From ZC4RG29 sp964521255 (GTDB lineage: Bacteria; Bacteroidota; Bacteroidia; Cytophagales; Cyclobacteriaceae): a stretch of 64,000 nt of DNA. The first letter of the stretch is position 1. The number at the start of each line of letters is the position of its first letter. The position numbers and the translations under genes were made by a program. The DNA lies in assembly GCA_964521255.1 (NCBI GenBank), contig CAZFRM010000020.1:1-64000 (forward strand), given 5' to 3'. The notes beneath the pieces are model-generated. The model saw only the letters and a list, made by a program, of their open reading frames with translations. It was not told where the DNA came from and searched no databases. This document shows, piece after piece, positions 45,718 through 54,547 of the stretch.

Positions 45718-45760
45718 ATGATTTTATTTTACTTGGCGGTTCCCCTTGAATTTTCATTGA

Positions 45761-45789
45761 CAACCTTAGTATTTGAACCGGTATATCAA
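45761..45789 (-). promoter_or_regulatory. Candidate promoter of the GH115-GH10 operon
   Basis: On the minus strand, TTG (45789-45787) and TAAGGTTG (45768-45761) are separated by 18 bp, close to the TTTG/TAnnTTTG pattern. No copy of the LacI operator is seen here. Confidence 0.35.
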
Positions 45790-45810
45790 CACATTGAAAA
45801 ACAGGTCAAA

Positions 45811-46845
45811 TTACTTTTTCTTCCTAAGAGATGACTCCCTCACAATCAATTCTGTCTTGAGTGTAATGGTTTCGGATGTCACTATGTCTCTATGATTGTC
45901 TTTATGTTTCAATACTTGTCGTGCAGCAATTCTGCCCATGTCAATGGCGGGATGAGAAATAGTTGATAATTGCGGCTCGACTATGAGCGAAACAGGATCA
46001 TTGTTGAATCCTATTATGGCCAGTTCTTTTGGTATCTTAATTCCTCTTTTTTTAGCGCATAAAATTGCGCTTACGGCAGAGGTATCGTTGGGAGAGAAAA
46101 TACCATCCGGACGATTCGGAAGGTCAAGAACGTAGTTCGCCATTTTCATACCTTCTTCTGAGTTCAGGATATCACCTTTCACTATAAGGTTCTCATCAAT
46201 GGGGAGGTTATGTTGTTTCAGCGCTTCTAAGTATCCTCTTTGCCTTTCGCGATAAACATTCCGGTGTTGACCGCCGGCAAAATGGGCAATATGCTTGCAG
46301 CCCTGTTCAATAAGATGCTGTGTAGCCGCAAAACCTGCTGCAAAGTTATCGATGATCACGCGATCAGCACGAAACTCTTCCGAGACACGATCGACAAAGA
46401 CTATGGGAATATCATTCTCTGCAAATTGATTGAAGTGCTCATATTTTTTGGTTTCCATCGCAAGAGAAACAATTATTCCGCCCACACGGCTGTCGTATAA
46501 TGCTTTTGCGTTTGCCATTTCACTTTCATAGCTATCATGCGATTGTGAGATGATTACATTATACCCTGCTTTTGCAGCTTCTTCTTCCACGCCGCTGATC
46601 AATGAGGAAATAAATGGGCGGTTGATCCAGGAAGTTATTATTCCTATGGTATTTGTTTTGTTTCTTCTCAGGCTGGCGGCAATGCTGTTAGGTCGGTAAC
46701 CCCGTTGCTGGGCATGCTTTTTTACCAGTTCAATCATTTCTTTTCCTATGCTGAAGTGGTCTTTCAGTGCCCGGGATACCGTTGAGGGCGAAACGTTCAA
46801 ATCTTCAGCGATATCATATATGGTTACTTCCTTTTTGATTTTCAT
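45811..46845 (-). CDS. LacI-family transcriptional regulator (344 aa)
   Basis: Probable xylan-locus regulator. The start at 46845 puts the DNA-binding domain first: VTIYDIAEDLNVSPSTVSRALK (helix-turn-helix) and GYRPNSIAASLRRNKTNTIG (hinge helix). The rest is a periplasmic-binding-like sugar sensor (IIVSLAMETKKY, IVFVDRV, DGIFSPNDTSAV, IGFNNDPVSLIVEPQLSTI). It is transcribed away from susC, with operator CGCAATCGGTTGCG at 46972 between them and an identical operator between GH67 and GH30. The inducer is unknown; a glucuronoxylan fragment is the natural guess. No hybrid two-component or AraC-type regulator is present in the locus. Confidence 0.93.
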   Translation of the reverse strand: MKIKKEVTIYDIAEDLNVSPSTVSRALKDHFSIGKEMIELVKKHAQQRGYRPNSIAASLRRNKTNTIGIITSWINRPFISSLISGVEEEAAKAGYNVIISQSHDSYESEMANAKALYDSRVGGIIVSLAMETKKYEHFNQFAENDIPIVFVDRVSEEFRADRVIIDNFAAGFAATQHLIEQGCKHIAHFAGGQHRNVYRERQRGYLEALKQHNLPIDENLIVKGDILNSEEGMKMANYVLDLPNRPDGIFSPNDTSAVSAILCAKKRGIKIPKELAIIGFNNDPVSLIVEPQLSTISHPAIDMGRIAARQVLKHKDNHRDIVTSETITLKTELIVRESSLRKKK

Positions 46846-46971
46846 GGGCCAATCGTGGACTTTATGGTTAGATCTTTTACAATCGGTTCTACCTCCTATT
46901 AATATAGAGTGAGTTGCGGACAAACCGCTACCCTTTACTTACCGTAAATCTAATATTTTAAACATTTTTAA

Positions 46972-46985
46972 CGCAATCGGTTGCG
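46972..46985. promoter_or_regulatory. LacI-type operator upstream of susC and lacI
   Basis: CGCAATCGGTTGCG, identical to the site at 32572. Its right half contains the TTG of the probable susC -33 box, so bound repressor would block polymerase. Confidence 0.82.
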
Positions 46986-47010
46986 TGAAAATAATAAATA
47001 ATTTACCTTG
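46981..47010 (+). promoter_or_regulatory. Candidate susC promoter
   Basis: TTG (46981-46983), a 20-bp spacer and TACCTTG (47004-47010) approximate the TTTG/TAnnTTTG pattern; the -33 box overlaps the operator. Confidence 0.4.
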
Positions 47011-47060
47011 AGACCGCTTTACAATCGATTTAATATATAAAATTCAGTCGTTTTAGATTA

Positions 47061-47074
47061 AGCAATCAGTTGCG
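47061..47074. promoter_or_regulatory. Second, weaker LacI-type operator upstream of susC
   Basis: AGCAATCAGTTGCG differs from CGCAATCGGTTGCG at two positions and lies 89 bp downstream of the main site, 39 bp before the susC ATG. Two sites at this spacing could allow looping or roadblock repression. Confidence 0.6.
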
Positions 47075-47113
47075 TCTTTATTATCCACTATTCATCACTT
47101 TAACAAACTTTCT

Positions 47114-50100
47114 ATGAAAGAAGTATCTCTACTAAATCATCTGAACCGCAAGAGATGGCCGCGATTGCTGTTCACTTTGTTGCTGGCGGCCGTTGGTCAT
47201 TTTTCACTTTACGCTCAAACTATCGTAAGTGGAAAAGTGATCGATGAAACAGGCTCAGGCTTGCCTGGTGTAAATATTTTATTAAAAGGTACCACTAGTG
47301 GAACAACGACCGATAGCCAGGGAGCCTATTCCCTCAGTGTTCCGGATGGCAATGGTATCCTGGTATTTTCTTTTATTGGTTACTTAACTCATGAAGAAGC
47401 TATTGGTAACCGTACGAGCATTGGCGTAAGCTTGCAGCCCAGCATTGAAGCGCTGAGCGAAGTAGTCGTTGTGGGATATGGCGTTCAGAAAAAGAGTGAT
47501 GTAACGGGCGCAATTGTAACAATGAAGGAAAGTGAGCTTAGGGAAGTGCCGGTTGCCAATTTGCAGCAAGCGTTGCAGGGACGTGCTGCCGGTGTGGAAG
47601 TGCAGCGCGTGGGTACAGGGCCTGGTGCAACAGCGCAGATTCGTGTACGTGGCGAGCGTTCGATCAATGGCTCGAACGATCCTCTGATCGTACTGGATGG
47701 AATTCCCTTTGAAGGCAATATTTCAGACATCAATCCCGATGAAATTGCATCCGTCAACATCCTGAAAGATGCATCAGCTACAGCAATATATGGTTCCCGC
47801 GGTGCTAACGGGGTAATTATTCTTACCACTAAAAGAGGCAAATCCGGGGAAACGCGCCTGACACTCAATAGCTATTATGGTGTTACCACCGTGGCCAAAA
47901 AATATGATATGTTCAATGCTGAGGAATACGCCCTGATGCGGGATATTTCAGGCTTTACGGAAGGGTATCAACCAGAGGAAATACAAGGTATGCAGCTCGG
48001 CCGGAATACCGACTGGCAGGAGCTGATGTATGAGAATGGTATTATTACCGACACCAATATCGGCATTACCGGCGGTGGTGAAAAAGGCCGTTATGCCGTA
48101 AGCGGTGGATATTTTAAGGAGACGACCATATTGCCTGGGCAGGATTTCGAGCGATATTCACTCAAGACTACCTTTGACAGCAATATCGGTGAACGAATAA
48201 CCGTTGGTTTAAACTCGCTGAACAGCATCTCATACGCCAACGGTTCGCAGTTTGTAAACCAGCAGCCTAATACTCCGGGTGCCTTTGGCGGCGGTGTGAT
48301 GTATCCCATCCTTGCGTTGAGTCCGTTGATGCCTGCTTATGACGAAAATGGTGACATTTATAGGAACCCTGCGGGCAATCAGACCGACAAAACCCAGCAA
48401 TACAACCCGCTGCTGCTCAAGAGCAATACCGATGACTGGACTGACCAGATCCGCAGGTTCAGGTCATTCAACAGCGCGTATGCTGAAGTTGAGATCATTG
48501 AAGGCCTGAAATACCGGCTCAATGCGGGTTTTGACTTTACCCAGGTCAACGGGGCACAATTCCAGGGGCAGGACTCCTATTTTCGTACGCAAAATCAAAG
48601 CAACCGTGCCCGTGTGCGAAATGAAGAGCAGCTTTCATGGACGGCTGAAAATGTGATCACGTACGACAAGACTATTAATAACCACAGGTTTACTTTTACA
48701 GGCTTGTATAGCGCCCAGCAAAGCCAAAGCTGGTCTACACAGGTGAGTAAAGACTCCGTTACCGCGGATTTTGTCCAATATTACAACATGGGCATTGCCA
48801 GCCCCACGGCTAACCATTTGCTTGACGGCGGTGAAGCTAGCTGGGGTTTGATCTCCTATATGGCCCGGGTAAACTATGCTTTTAAAGACCGGTACCTGGT
48901 TACGCTTACGTATAGAAGAGATGGTTCATCACGCCTTGCCAAGAAGTGGCATGATTACCCCGCCGTGGCAGTGGGGTGGAATATTGCGCAGGAATCCTTC
49001 TTCCAGGATCAGGAATTTTTGTCTGCGCTAAAGCTGCGCGTTGGCTATGGACAAACCTCTAACCAGGCGGTAGCACCCTATACTACCCTGGGGGGCGTTT
49101 CTCCTAACAATGGCGGAGTACCGATTCGCTACAACTATGGTACCAGCACCAGGGTAGTGGGTTTCTTGTCCACCCGGGTTCCTGATACTTCACTTGATTG
49201 GGAGTATACCAATACCTGGAATATCGGACTTGATTTCGGCTTGCTTGGAAACCGCGTCACCGGTTCTTTGGAATGGTACAACGCACAAACGCACAACCTG
49301 CTGTATAACTTCTCGCTTCCGATCACCTCAGGCTACCAGGATGCCTTTCAGACTAACCTGGGCCGGGTAGAAAACAAGGGTTTTGAAATATCCGTTAGCG
49401 CTGACATCATCCGATCAAATGACAGAGGCTTTACCTGGAGCGCAGACGTGAACTGGTTTTTGAACCGGAACAAGCTGTTGGAACTGGCCCCCGGCGAAGA
49501 AAGGAATATAGATAATGGCTTGCATGTGGGTTACCCGCTCACCGCTATTTATAACTTCAGAAAGCTTGGTGTGTGGCAAGAGAATGAAGCAGCAGAGGCT
49601 GCTGAATATAACCAAGTACCCGGTCAGTTAAAAATAGCTGACCTTAGCGGCCCGGAAGGTGTACCCGATGGCGTTTTTACGGAGGATTATGACCGCACCG
49701 TTATTGGTGACCAGCAGGCCGACTGGCAGGGTGGTATCACCAACCGGTTTACCTTCAAAGGATTTGACCTGTCGATTGTTACATACGCTCGCATGGGCGG
49801 CACGTTGATGAGTTATCTGCATGCCCCGAATGGCGCATACCTGACCAACAACAATGGTCTGAGAAATGGCCTTGATGTGGATTACTGGACACCGGAAAAT
49901 CCGACCAACTGGTTTCCTGCACCGAACTCGGCTTTACCGGGCGGCGCTGCCAACTCATGGTCTACCCTGGCCTACTACGACGCATCGTTTATACGGGTGC
50001 GAAGCATAAACCTGGGATATACCTTACCTACTTCGGCTGCAAGCAAGATCAGTGCACAGTCGCTTAGGATGTATTTCACGGTTCAAAACCCATTCTTGCT

Positions 50101-50281
50101 GTATGCACCGTATGTAACCAAATGGAACGGTGTAGACCCAGAACCTACCGGGCAAGGTCAAACGGGCATTGTGTCTGCGGGAACGGGCTTCCGTACCCAG
50201 GGACAAAACCAAAACCTGGTGATCTCTACTTCAACACCTCCGGTGCGTTCGTTTATTTTCGGGATCAATGTTACTTTCTAA
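47114..50281 (+). CDS. SusC/RagA-family TonB-dependent outer-membrane transporter (1055 aa)
   Basis: Imports oligosaccharides across the outer membrane with the SusD lid protein, powered by TonB. After the signal peptide, residues about 37-115 are a CarboxypepD_reg-like domain (VIDETGSGLPGVNILLKG). The TonB box and plug follow (EVVVVGYGVQKKSDVTGAI, LIVLDGIPFEG, IEVLKD-type NILKDASATAIYGSRGANGV). The rest is a 22-strand barrel ending in an aromatic residue (FIFGINVTF), as expected for outer-membrane insertion. Xylo-oligosaccharides are the inferred cargo from context. Its GC content is visibly above that of the neighbouring hydrolase genes. Confidence 0.96.
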   Translation: MKEVSLLNHLNRKRWPRLLFTLLLAAVGHFSLYAQTIVSGKVIDETGSGLPGVNILLKGTTSGTTTDSQGAYSLSVPDGNGILVFSFIGYLTHEEAIGNRTSIGVSLQPSIEALSEVVVVGYGVQKKSDVTGAIVTMKESELREVPVANLQQALQGRAAGVEVQRVGTGPGATAQIRVRGERSINGSNDPLIVLDGIPFEGNISDINPDEIASVNILKDASATAIYGSRGANGVIILTTKRGKSGETRLTLNSYYGVTTVAKKYDMFNAEEYALMRDISGFTEGYQPEEIQGMQLGRNTDWQELMYENGIITDTNIGITGGGEKGRYAVSGGYFKETTILPGQDFERYSLKTTFDSNIGERITVGLNSLNSISYANGSQFVNQQPNTPGAFGGGVMYPILALSPLMPAYDENGDIYRNPAGNQTDKTQQYNPLLLKSNTDDWTDQIRRFRSFNSAYAEVEIIEGLKYRLNAGFDFTQVNGAQFQGQDSYFRTQNQSNRARVRNEEQLSWTAENVITYDKTINNHRFTFTGLYSAQQSQSWSTQVSKDSVTADFVQYYNMGIASPTANHLLDGGEASWGLISYMARVNYAFKDRYLVTLTYRRDGSSRLAKKWHDYPAVAVGWNIAQESFFQDQEFLSALKLRVGYGQTSNQAVAPYTTLGGVSPNNGGVPIRYNYGTSTRVVGFLSTRVPDTSLDWEYTNTWNIGLDFGLLGNRVTGSLEWYNAQTHNLLYNFSLPITSGYQDAFQTNLGRVENKGFEISVSADIIRSNDRGFTWSADVNWFLNRNKLLELAPGEERNIDNGLHVGYPLTAIYNFRKLGVWQENEAAEAAEYNQVPGQLKIADLSGPEGVPDGVFTEDYDRTVIGDQQADWQGGITNRFTFKGFDLSIVTYARMGGTLMSYLHAPNGAYLTNNNGLRNGLDVDYWTPENPTNWFPAPNSALPGGAANSWSTLAYYDASFIRVRSINLGYTLPTSAASKISAQSLRMYFTVQNPFLLYAPYVTKWNGVDPEPTGQGQTGIVSAGTGFRTQGQNQNLVISTSTPPVRSFIFGINVTF

Positions 50282-50300
50282 ATAATAAAGCGAATCACTT

Positions 50301-52154
50301 ATGAAATACTATAAAATATTACTGACAGCACTGGCCATACTGGCCTTTGCCCCGGGATGCCAGGACATTCTTGAGGAGCATCCCAAGACAACGTTTACCA
50401 ATGATTATTTCAAAACAGCACAGGGCGCGCAGGATGGCCTGAATACTGCTTATGCTTATTTGCGCTATCATTATGGTGTAAACCCTACGCTGGCGCTTAA
50501 TATTTCAGGTACAGATGAGTTTACGTATGGTGAGCAGCCGGCCGTAAACTCAAGCGGCGACAACCTGCCGCATAAGCTTTTCGGTACTTACGATATCAAT
50601 TCTGAGTTTGGGTTTCTTACTACCACATACAACCGTACTTTCCCGATCATCAATTTGATGAATGGTCTGGTGGAATTTATACCCGGTATTTCGAATTTGA
50701 CCGAATCGGATAAAATAGAAATGATCGCCCAGGCACGCTACATGAGGGCGCATTATTATTATCTCCTGGTTGGGCAGTTCGGCCCTGCGCCTGTTGACCT
50801 GGGCAGCGGGTCTCTGGCTTTTAATACACAGCCTTACACAGGGTTCAACCGTCCTACCAAAAACGATGGTGAAGGGTTAAATGAGTTGTTGGCCGCCAAC
50901 TATGAGGTGATGATTGAAGACCTGGAGTTTGCCAGCCAAAATCTTAGAGTGGCCCGTCCTAATGGAGAGTTCAGACTTTCTCAGGCCGTGGCGTTGCACC
51001 TGCTGGCCAGGATATATTTGTTCAGAGCCTATTCCGGTATATCGCCCAACGCTCAGAGTGATTTTCAAGCTGCCTACAATACAGCTATAGAACTGATCGA
51101 TAACGCAGGGGCTTACAATGTTCAATTGCTCCAGGACTTTGGTGATGCATATAAGCAAAGCAATGAGTACAACAGGGAAATTCTTTTTGCAGCTGAGCGC
51201 ATTCCATTGGATAATGTAAATAACGAGTACACTAACCCTAGTGGCATTGGCGACCGTGAAAATATGGCGGCCAGTTGTTTTACGTCCAACTATGAATCTG
51301 TATCATTCAGAAACGGTGCAGACCCGATCGATGGCAGGCCATTCGCGTTCCAGCGGCCTCTGCGCAAGATGGCGCCGACCAACTGGCTGATCAGCGTAGC
51401 CTTTGCAGACAAAGTGAATGATAGCCGGTATCACAACTCGTTTAGAACGGTCTATACTGTAGATTCGCAGAATCCGGCGGGATCGGGCCCACGCAATACC
51501 TGGCTGGCCCAACTGCCAGAGGGTGTGGCTATGGGAGATACAGCTTTTGTGATGACCGACACCGACGCTAAGGCGGCAGAGATCAATGGATGGGATGTGC
51601 CTTATCGCGCCTACGGACCATCAGCATGGTGGACACCCGCGAATCCTTCGCAAGGACCACAGATTTATCCCGGCTTGAAAAAGTTCGATGATTTGCAACG
51701 GGCTACCGGTAACGATGCCTCGGGGCGCCCGATGCCTATCTTCAAGTTTGGTGAGACCTATCTGTTAGCCGCTGAGGCAGCGCTTCAGGGTAATGTCAAT
51801 GGAGGCGCTACCGAAGCCGCTCGTTTGATCAATATCATCAGGACCCGCGCAGCTTATCGCCCTGAATTGTCGTCAGGTGAATTGGGCGACCGTGTAGCCG
51901 AAATGCAGATCGATGCAGGTGCTGTTACACTTGACTTTATTTTGGATGAACGTGCCCGCGAGTTATGCGGTGAGGGTATGCGCTGGACGGATCTTTCGCT
52001 ACGTGGCGAATCTGTCTTTCTGAACCGCGTCCGTCTCAATGACGAGGCCGCTCAGGGTGTACAGGCCTACCACAGATGGCGTCCTATTCCCCAACAACAT
52101 TTGGATCGCATATCGGCGGAGAACCCATCAGACTATCAAAATCCAGGATATTAA
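50301..52154 (+). CDS. SusD/RagB-family glycan-binding lipoprotein (617 aa)
   Basis: Surface lipoprotein that caps the SusC barrel and binds incoming glycans. Lipobox ILAFAPGC, then the family opening DILEEHPKTTFTNDYFKT. TPR-like helices follow (MIAQARYMRAHYYYLLVGQFG, ALHLLARIYLFRAYSG) and the conserved C-terminal block (FKFGETYLLAAEAALQGN, FILDERARELCGEGMRWTDL). It starts 20 nt after susC and is cotranscribed. Confidence 0.96.
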   Translation: MKYYKILLTALAILAFAPGCQDILEEHPKTTFTNDYFKTAQGAQDGLNTAYAYLRYHYGVNPTLALNISGTDEFTYGEQPAVNSSGDNLPHKLFGTYDINSEFGFLTTTYNRTFPIINLMNGLVEFIPGISNLTESDKIEMIAQARYMRAHYYYLLVGQFGPAPVDLGSGSLAFNTQPYTGFNRPTKNDGEGLNELLAANYEVMIEDLEFASQNLRVARPNGEFRLSQAVALHLLARIYLFRAYSGISPNAQSDFQAAYNTAIELIDNAGAYNVQLLQDFGDAYKQSNEYNREILFAAERIPLDNVNNEYTNPSGIGDRENMAASCFTSNYESVSFRNGADPIDGRPFAFQRPLRKMAPTNWLISVAFADKVNDSRYHNSFRTVYTVDSQNPAGSGPRNTWLAQLPEGVAMGDTAFVMTDTDAKAAEINGWDVPYRAYGPSAWWTPANPSQGPQIYPGLKKFDDLQRATGNDASGRPMPIFKFGETYLLAAEAALQGNVNGGATEAARLINIIRTRAAYRPELSSGELGDRVAEMQIDAGAVTLDFILDERARELCGEGMRWTDLSLRGESVFLNRVRLNDEAAQGVQAYHRWRPIPQQHLDRISAENPSDYQNPGY

Positions 52155-52165
52155 TTTTAAGCGAT

Positions 52166-53293
52166 ATGACTATTAATAGAAGAATAAAAAAATTGACATT
52201 GATGTTGTTGCCGGCTATAGTAGCTGCTATCATCATCAGTTGTGATAACGAAGAGGCTATTACCTATTCCGGTACGGATGTAAGTAGCAGAATCTCCGCA
52301 TTGAGTTCTACTGCACCTGGTCAGGGTGCAGACCTGACGATCACCGGTAGCCAAATGGATGAAGTGTTAAGGGTATTTGTAGGTAATGTGGTTGTAACCA
52401 AGAGCAATTTCCTTTCGCAGGATGCATCAGGTGTTACATTTACAGTCCCTGCGACTTCTGCTTTAGGCCAAAACAAGCTGCTCGTGGTATGGCCCGGATC
52501 AGCCACCGGAGCCAAAACACTTGATGTAGTAGTGTTTCACACGTTTAATAAAATTGCGCCTCTTGCGGCAGCAGCCGGTCAAACCGTAACACTATTTGGT
52601 ACCAATTTAAACTTGGTGGATAATGTGGAAGTAAACGGCGTATCAGCTTCTGTCGTTTCTAAATCTTCAGGTGTGCTGAAGTTTACTATGCCGGCTGGCG
52701 CTACCACAGGCCCGGTTTCAATAAGCAGTTCAGCCGGAGTATATACAGGCAGCACCGATCTGATCGCTTGCGAATCCCAGCCGGGTAATGTAGGCTGTTT
52801 GCCGGTGATCAATACCAACGGAAGTTTTGAAGAGGGCGAATTGGGTACAGTAGGTACTATTTCCGTACCAGGGTGGAACCTTGGAGGAAGCCGGATTACT
52901 TCGGAAATAACGAATGAAGAAGCATATGAAGGATCTCAAAGTGCTAAAATAACTATAAACTCCATAGGAGGAAATCCCTGGGATATACAGCCTACTTCTA
53001 ACTTGCCGGTCGATCCGACCGCTACATATCATTTGAGCATGTGGGTGAAGGGTACAGGCATTGCCAATATTAAATTTGCCGTTGATGAAGGCGGCAATCC
53101 GGGGTATTCTGAGTGGGCTGCTCCTGAAAGGGCAATCTCGACTACCGAGTGGGAAGAGGTCTCATACACATTTTCACCTGCATCTGAAGCTACCGGAGAC
53201 GAGGTCGGCCGGTTTGCTATCAGTATAAGTTATACAGGAAATGTAGGGGGTGTGATATACATGGATAATTTAAGAGTGGTGAAGGTCGAATAA
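52166..53293 (+). CDS. IPT/TIG-domain surface lipoprotein with CBM4/9-like carbohydrate-binding module (375 aa)
   Basis: Third gene of the susCD operon, in the position of SusE-type binding proteins. ATG 52166 gives a lipobox (AIVAAIIISC). Residues about 40-115 and 120-200 look like IPT/TIG immunoglobulin-like folds (GADLTITGSQMDEVLRVFVG, GQTVTLFGTNLNLVDNVEVN). Residues about 225-375 resemble a CBM4/9 or CBM22 jelly roll (NGSFEEGELGTVG, then SAKITINS and VSYTFSPAS, ending VIYMDNLRVV). No catalytic domain is present. Xylan binding at the cell surface is inferred from the module type and neighbours. Confidence 0.87.
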   Translation: MTINRRIKKLTLMLLPAIVAAIIISCDNEEAITYSGTDVSSRISALSSTAPGQGADLTITGSQMDEVLRVFVGNVVVTKSNFLSQDASGVTFTVPATSALGQNKLLVVWPGSATGAKTLDVVVFHTFNKIAPLAAAAGQTVTLFGTNLNLVDNVEVNGVSASVVSKSSGVLKFTMPAGATTGPVSISSSAGVYTGSTDLIACESQPGNVGCLPVINTNGSFEEGELGTVGTISVPGWNLGGSRITSEITNEEAYEGSQSAKITINSIGGNPWDIQPTSNLPVDPTATYHLSMWVKGTGIANIKFAVDEGGNPGYSEWAAPERAISTTEWEEVSYTFSPASEATGDEVGRFAISISYTGNVGGVIYMDNLRVVKVE

Positions 53294-53415
53294 GCAGATA
53301 TTCAATCACAAATAGATGCGCCTGTTGATCGAACGATAGATGATGGTAAATATTCCCGGACACCGGATATGAGAAGGTTCCGTTGAATAAATACCACTCC
53401 TGGTTTGATATGTTT

Positions 53416-53449
53416 AAAAGGTACTGTCGATGACGCAGTACCTTTTTTT
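53416..53449 (+). terminator. Rho-independent terminator of the susCD operon
   Basis: AAAAGGTACTG (53416-53426) pairs with CAGTACCTTTT (53436-53446), with a long T run. It ends the transcript of susC, susD and the binding protein. Confidence 0.92.
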
Positions 53450-53666
53450 ATTATTATCTGGTTACCTTTTTTATTTCTGGTATTTGCAAGGGAAATATCC
53501 GTGTAGTTATTATTTTCTTCTTACTTAGTCTCACACCCTGTTGAGCGTTTAATTTTCTTCTTTTTTTGAGAATCACTGTATCATTACTGGATTAAATCGT
53601 TTCCTGCAATCGATGTAAATTCTTTCTTTTGCTTTTAACCCTGTTAAGGGTGCCTTTCCAATACTG

Positions 53667-53705
53667 ATAACGTTAGCGCGTCGTTTCATCCAGCGCAAAC
53701 GTTAT
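53667..53705. promoter_or_regulatory. 13-bp inverted repeat in a long upstream region
   Basis: ATAACGTTAGCGC (53667-53679) and GCGCAAACGTTAT (53693-53705) are complementary at 12 of 13 positions with a 13-base loop. It lies about 60 bp upstream of the -7 box at 53762. It may be an operator. The rest of 53450-53666 shows only AT-rich sequence and a short ACCCT/AGGGT pair near 53640. Confidence 0.5.
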
Positions 53706-53761
53706 TTGGAAAATTAAAATCACTTTCCTTACAACTTCTCAACCTGAACAGTAACGCACCG

Positions 53762-53769
53762 TACATTTG
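53762..53769 (+). promoter_or_regulatory. -7 box of the small secreted protein gene
   Basis: TACATTTG is a perfect match to TAnnTTTG. It is followed by an A-rich leader of about 30 nt, typical of well-expressed Bacteroidota genes. No good -33 box is seen. Confidence 0.55.
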
Positions 53770-53808
53770 CTATGAAAATAAATAGTAAAAAACAAAATGT
53801 TCATGTCT

Positions 53809-54381
53809 ATGAAAACCAAATCAATCTTAATCTCAGCGCTGATGATTTTTGGCGTTGTGTTGTCTTCTGTTGCCAATAGTGGTGCAGAGAGCGCGAATGG
53901 CTTTGCTGTTGTTCCTGTAAAAGGATCAAATGTTTACAAGATAGTTTACAAAGGCGAAAATCAGGGAAAAGTAAAAGTGAGCTTGTACAATAGCAAATCA
54001 GAATTGATTTATTCTGAAAGGGTTAGTCAGAATGGTTTTATTCTTCCTTTGAATTTTTCTAATCTTGAAAAAGGTGAATATACTGTTGAATTAACAGATG
54101 CTAGCGGTAAGAAAGCACAGAAGATTACTTACGCAACCGAAGCTGCTCCATCAAATTATATTCACGTTAGTAAATTGTTAAATGAAGATGGTAAGTTTCT
54201 TATCTCGGTAAGAAATGCAAATGCTATCAACGTTAAGATATATAGCCGTACGGGCCTGATCTTTAATGAGTCGAAAGAACTCACGGGAGACTTTGCACAG
54301 GTTTATGCTGTAAAAGTTCCTGGTGAATTAACTTTCGAGATAACAGATGCAAATGGTAACGTTAAGACCGCTAGATTCTAG
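53809..54381 (+). CDS. Small secreted beta-sandwich protein (190 aa)
   Basis: A signal peptide (MKTKSILISALMIFGVVLSSVA) and a mature region of two similar beta-sandwich repeats. Repeat one includes KVKVSLYNSKSELIYSERVS and EKGEYTVELTDASGKK; repeat two includes INVKIYSRTGLIFNESKE and GELTFEITDANGNVKT. The strand pattern resembles the T9SS sorting-domain fold, though the usual C-terminal motif is missing. A perfect -7 box and A-rich leader suggest strong expression. Three closely spaced ATGs exist (53797, 53803, 53809); the last gives the best signal. Function unknown; a structural envelope role is possible. Confidence 0.78.
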   Translation: MKTKSILISALMIFGVVLSSVANSGAESANGFAVVPVKGSNVYKIVYKGENQGKVKVSLYNSKSELIYSERVSQNGFILPLNFSNLEKGEYTVELTDASGKKAQKITYATEAAPSNYIHVSKLLNEDGKFLISVRNANAINVKIYSRTGLIFNESKELTGDFAQVYAVKVPGELTFEITDANGNVKTARF

Positions 54382-54404
54382 TGCGTCATAATGATAAAAA
54401 ATGA

Positions 54405-54428
54405 AGGCCCGGTCATCCGGGCTTTTTT
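54405..54428 (+). terminator. Rho-independent terminator after the small secreted protein
   Basis: GCCCGG-TCAT-CCGGGC (54407-54422) is followed by TTTTTT. Confidence 0.9.
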
Positions 54429-54433
54429 ATTTA

Positions 54434-54547
54434 TTAAGGGCATCTCGAAAAACTGTTTTTTTATTGGCCCTGCTTGCAGCAGGCAGGCTCATCCCTTCCC
54501 TTCTCCGATGGGAGAAGGACAGAGGAGGTTTTTCGAGATGCCCTTAA
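54434..54547 (-). repeat. 114-bp structured repeat element, copy 2
   Basis: Reverse-complement copy of 21208-21321, with the same 114-bp length. Terminal arms are 54434-54452 and 54529-54547. Only six positions differ: two are a compensated pair in the terminal stem (T:A to G:C), two are in a hairpin loop and two are outside the two hairpins. Its outer TTAA supplies the stop codon of the helicase gene, so it too is sense-oriented at a gene end. Confidence 0.93.
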
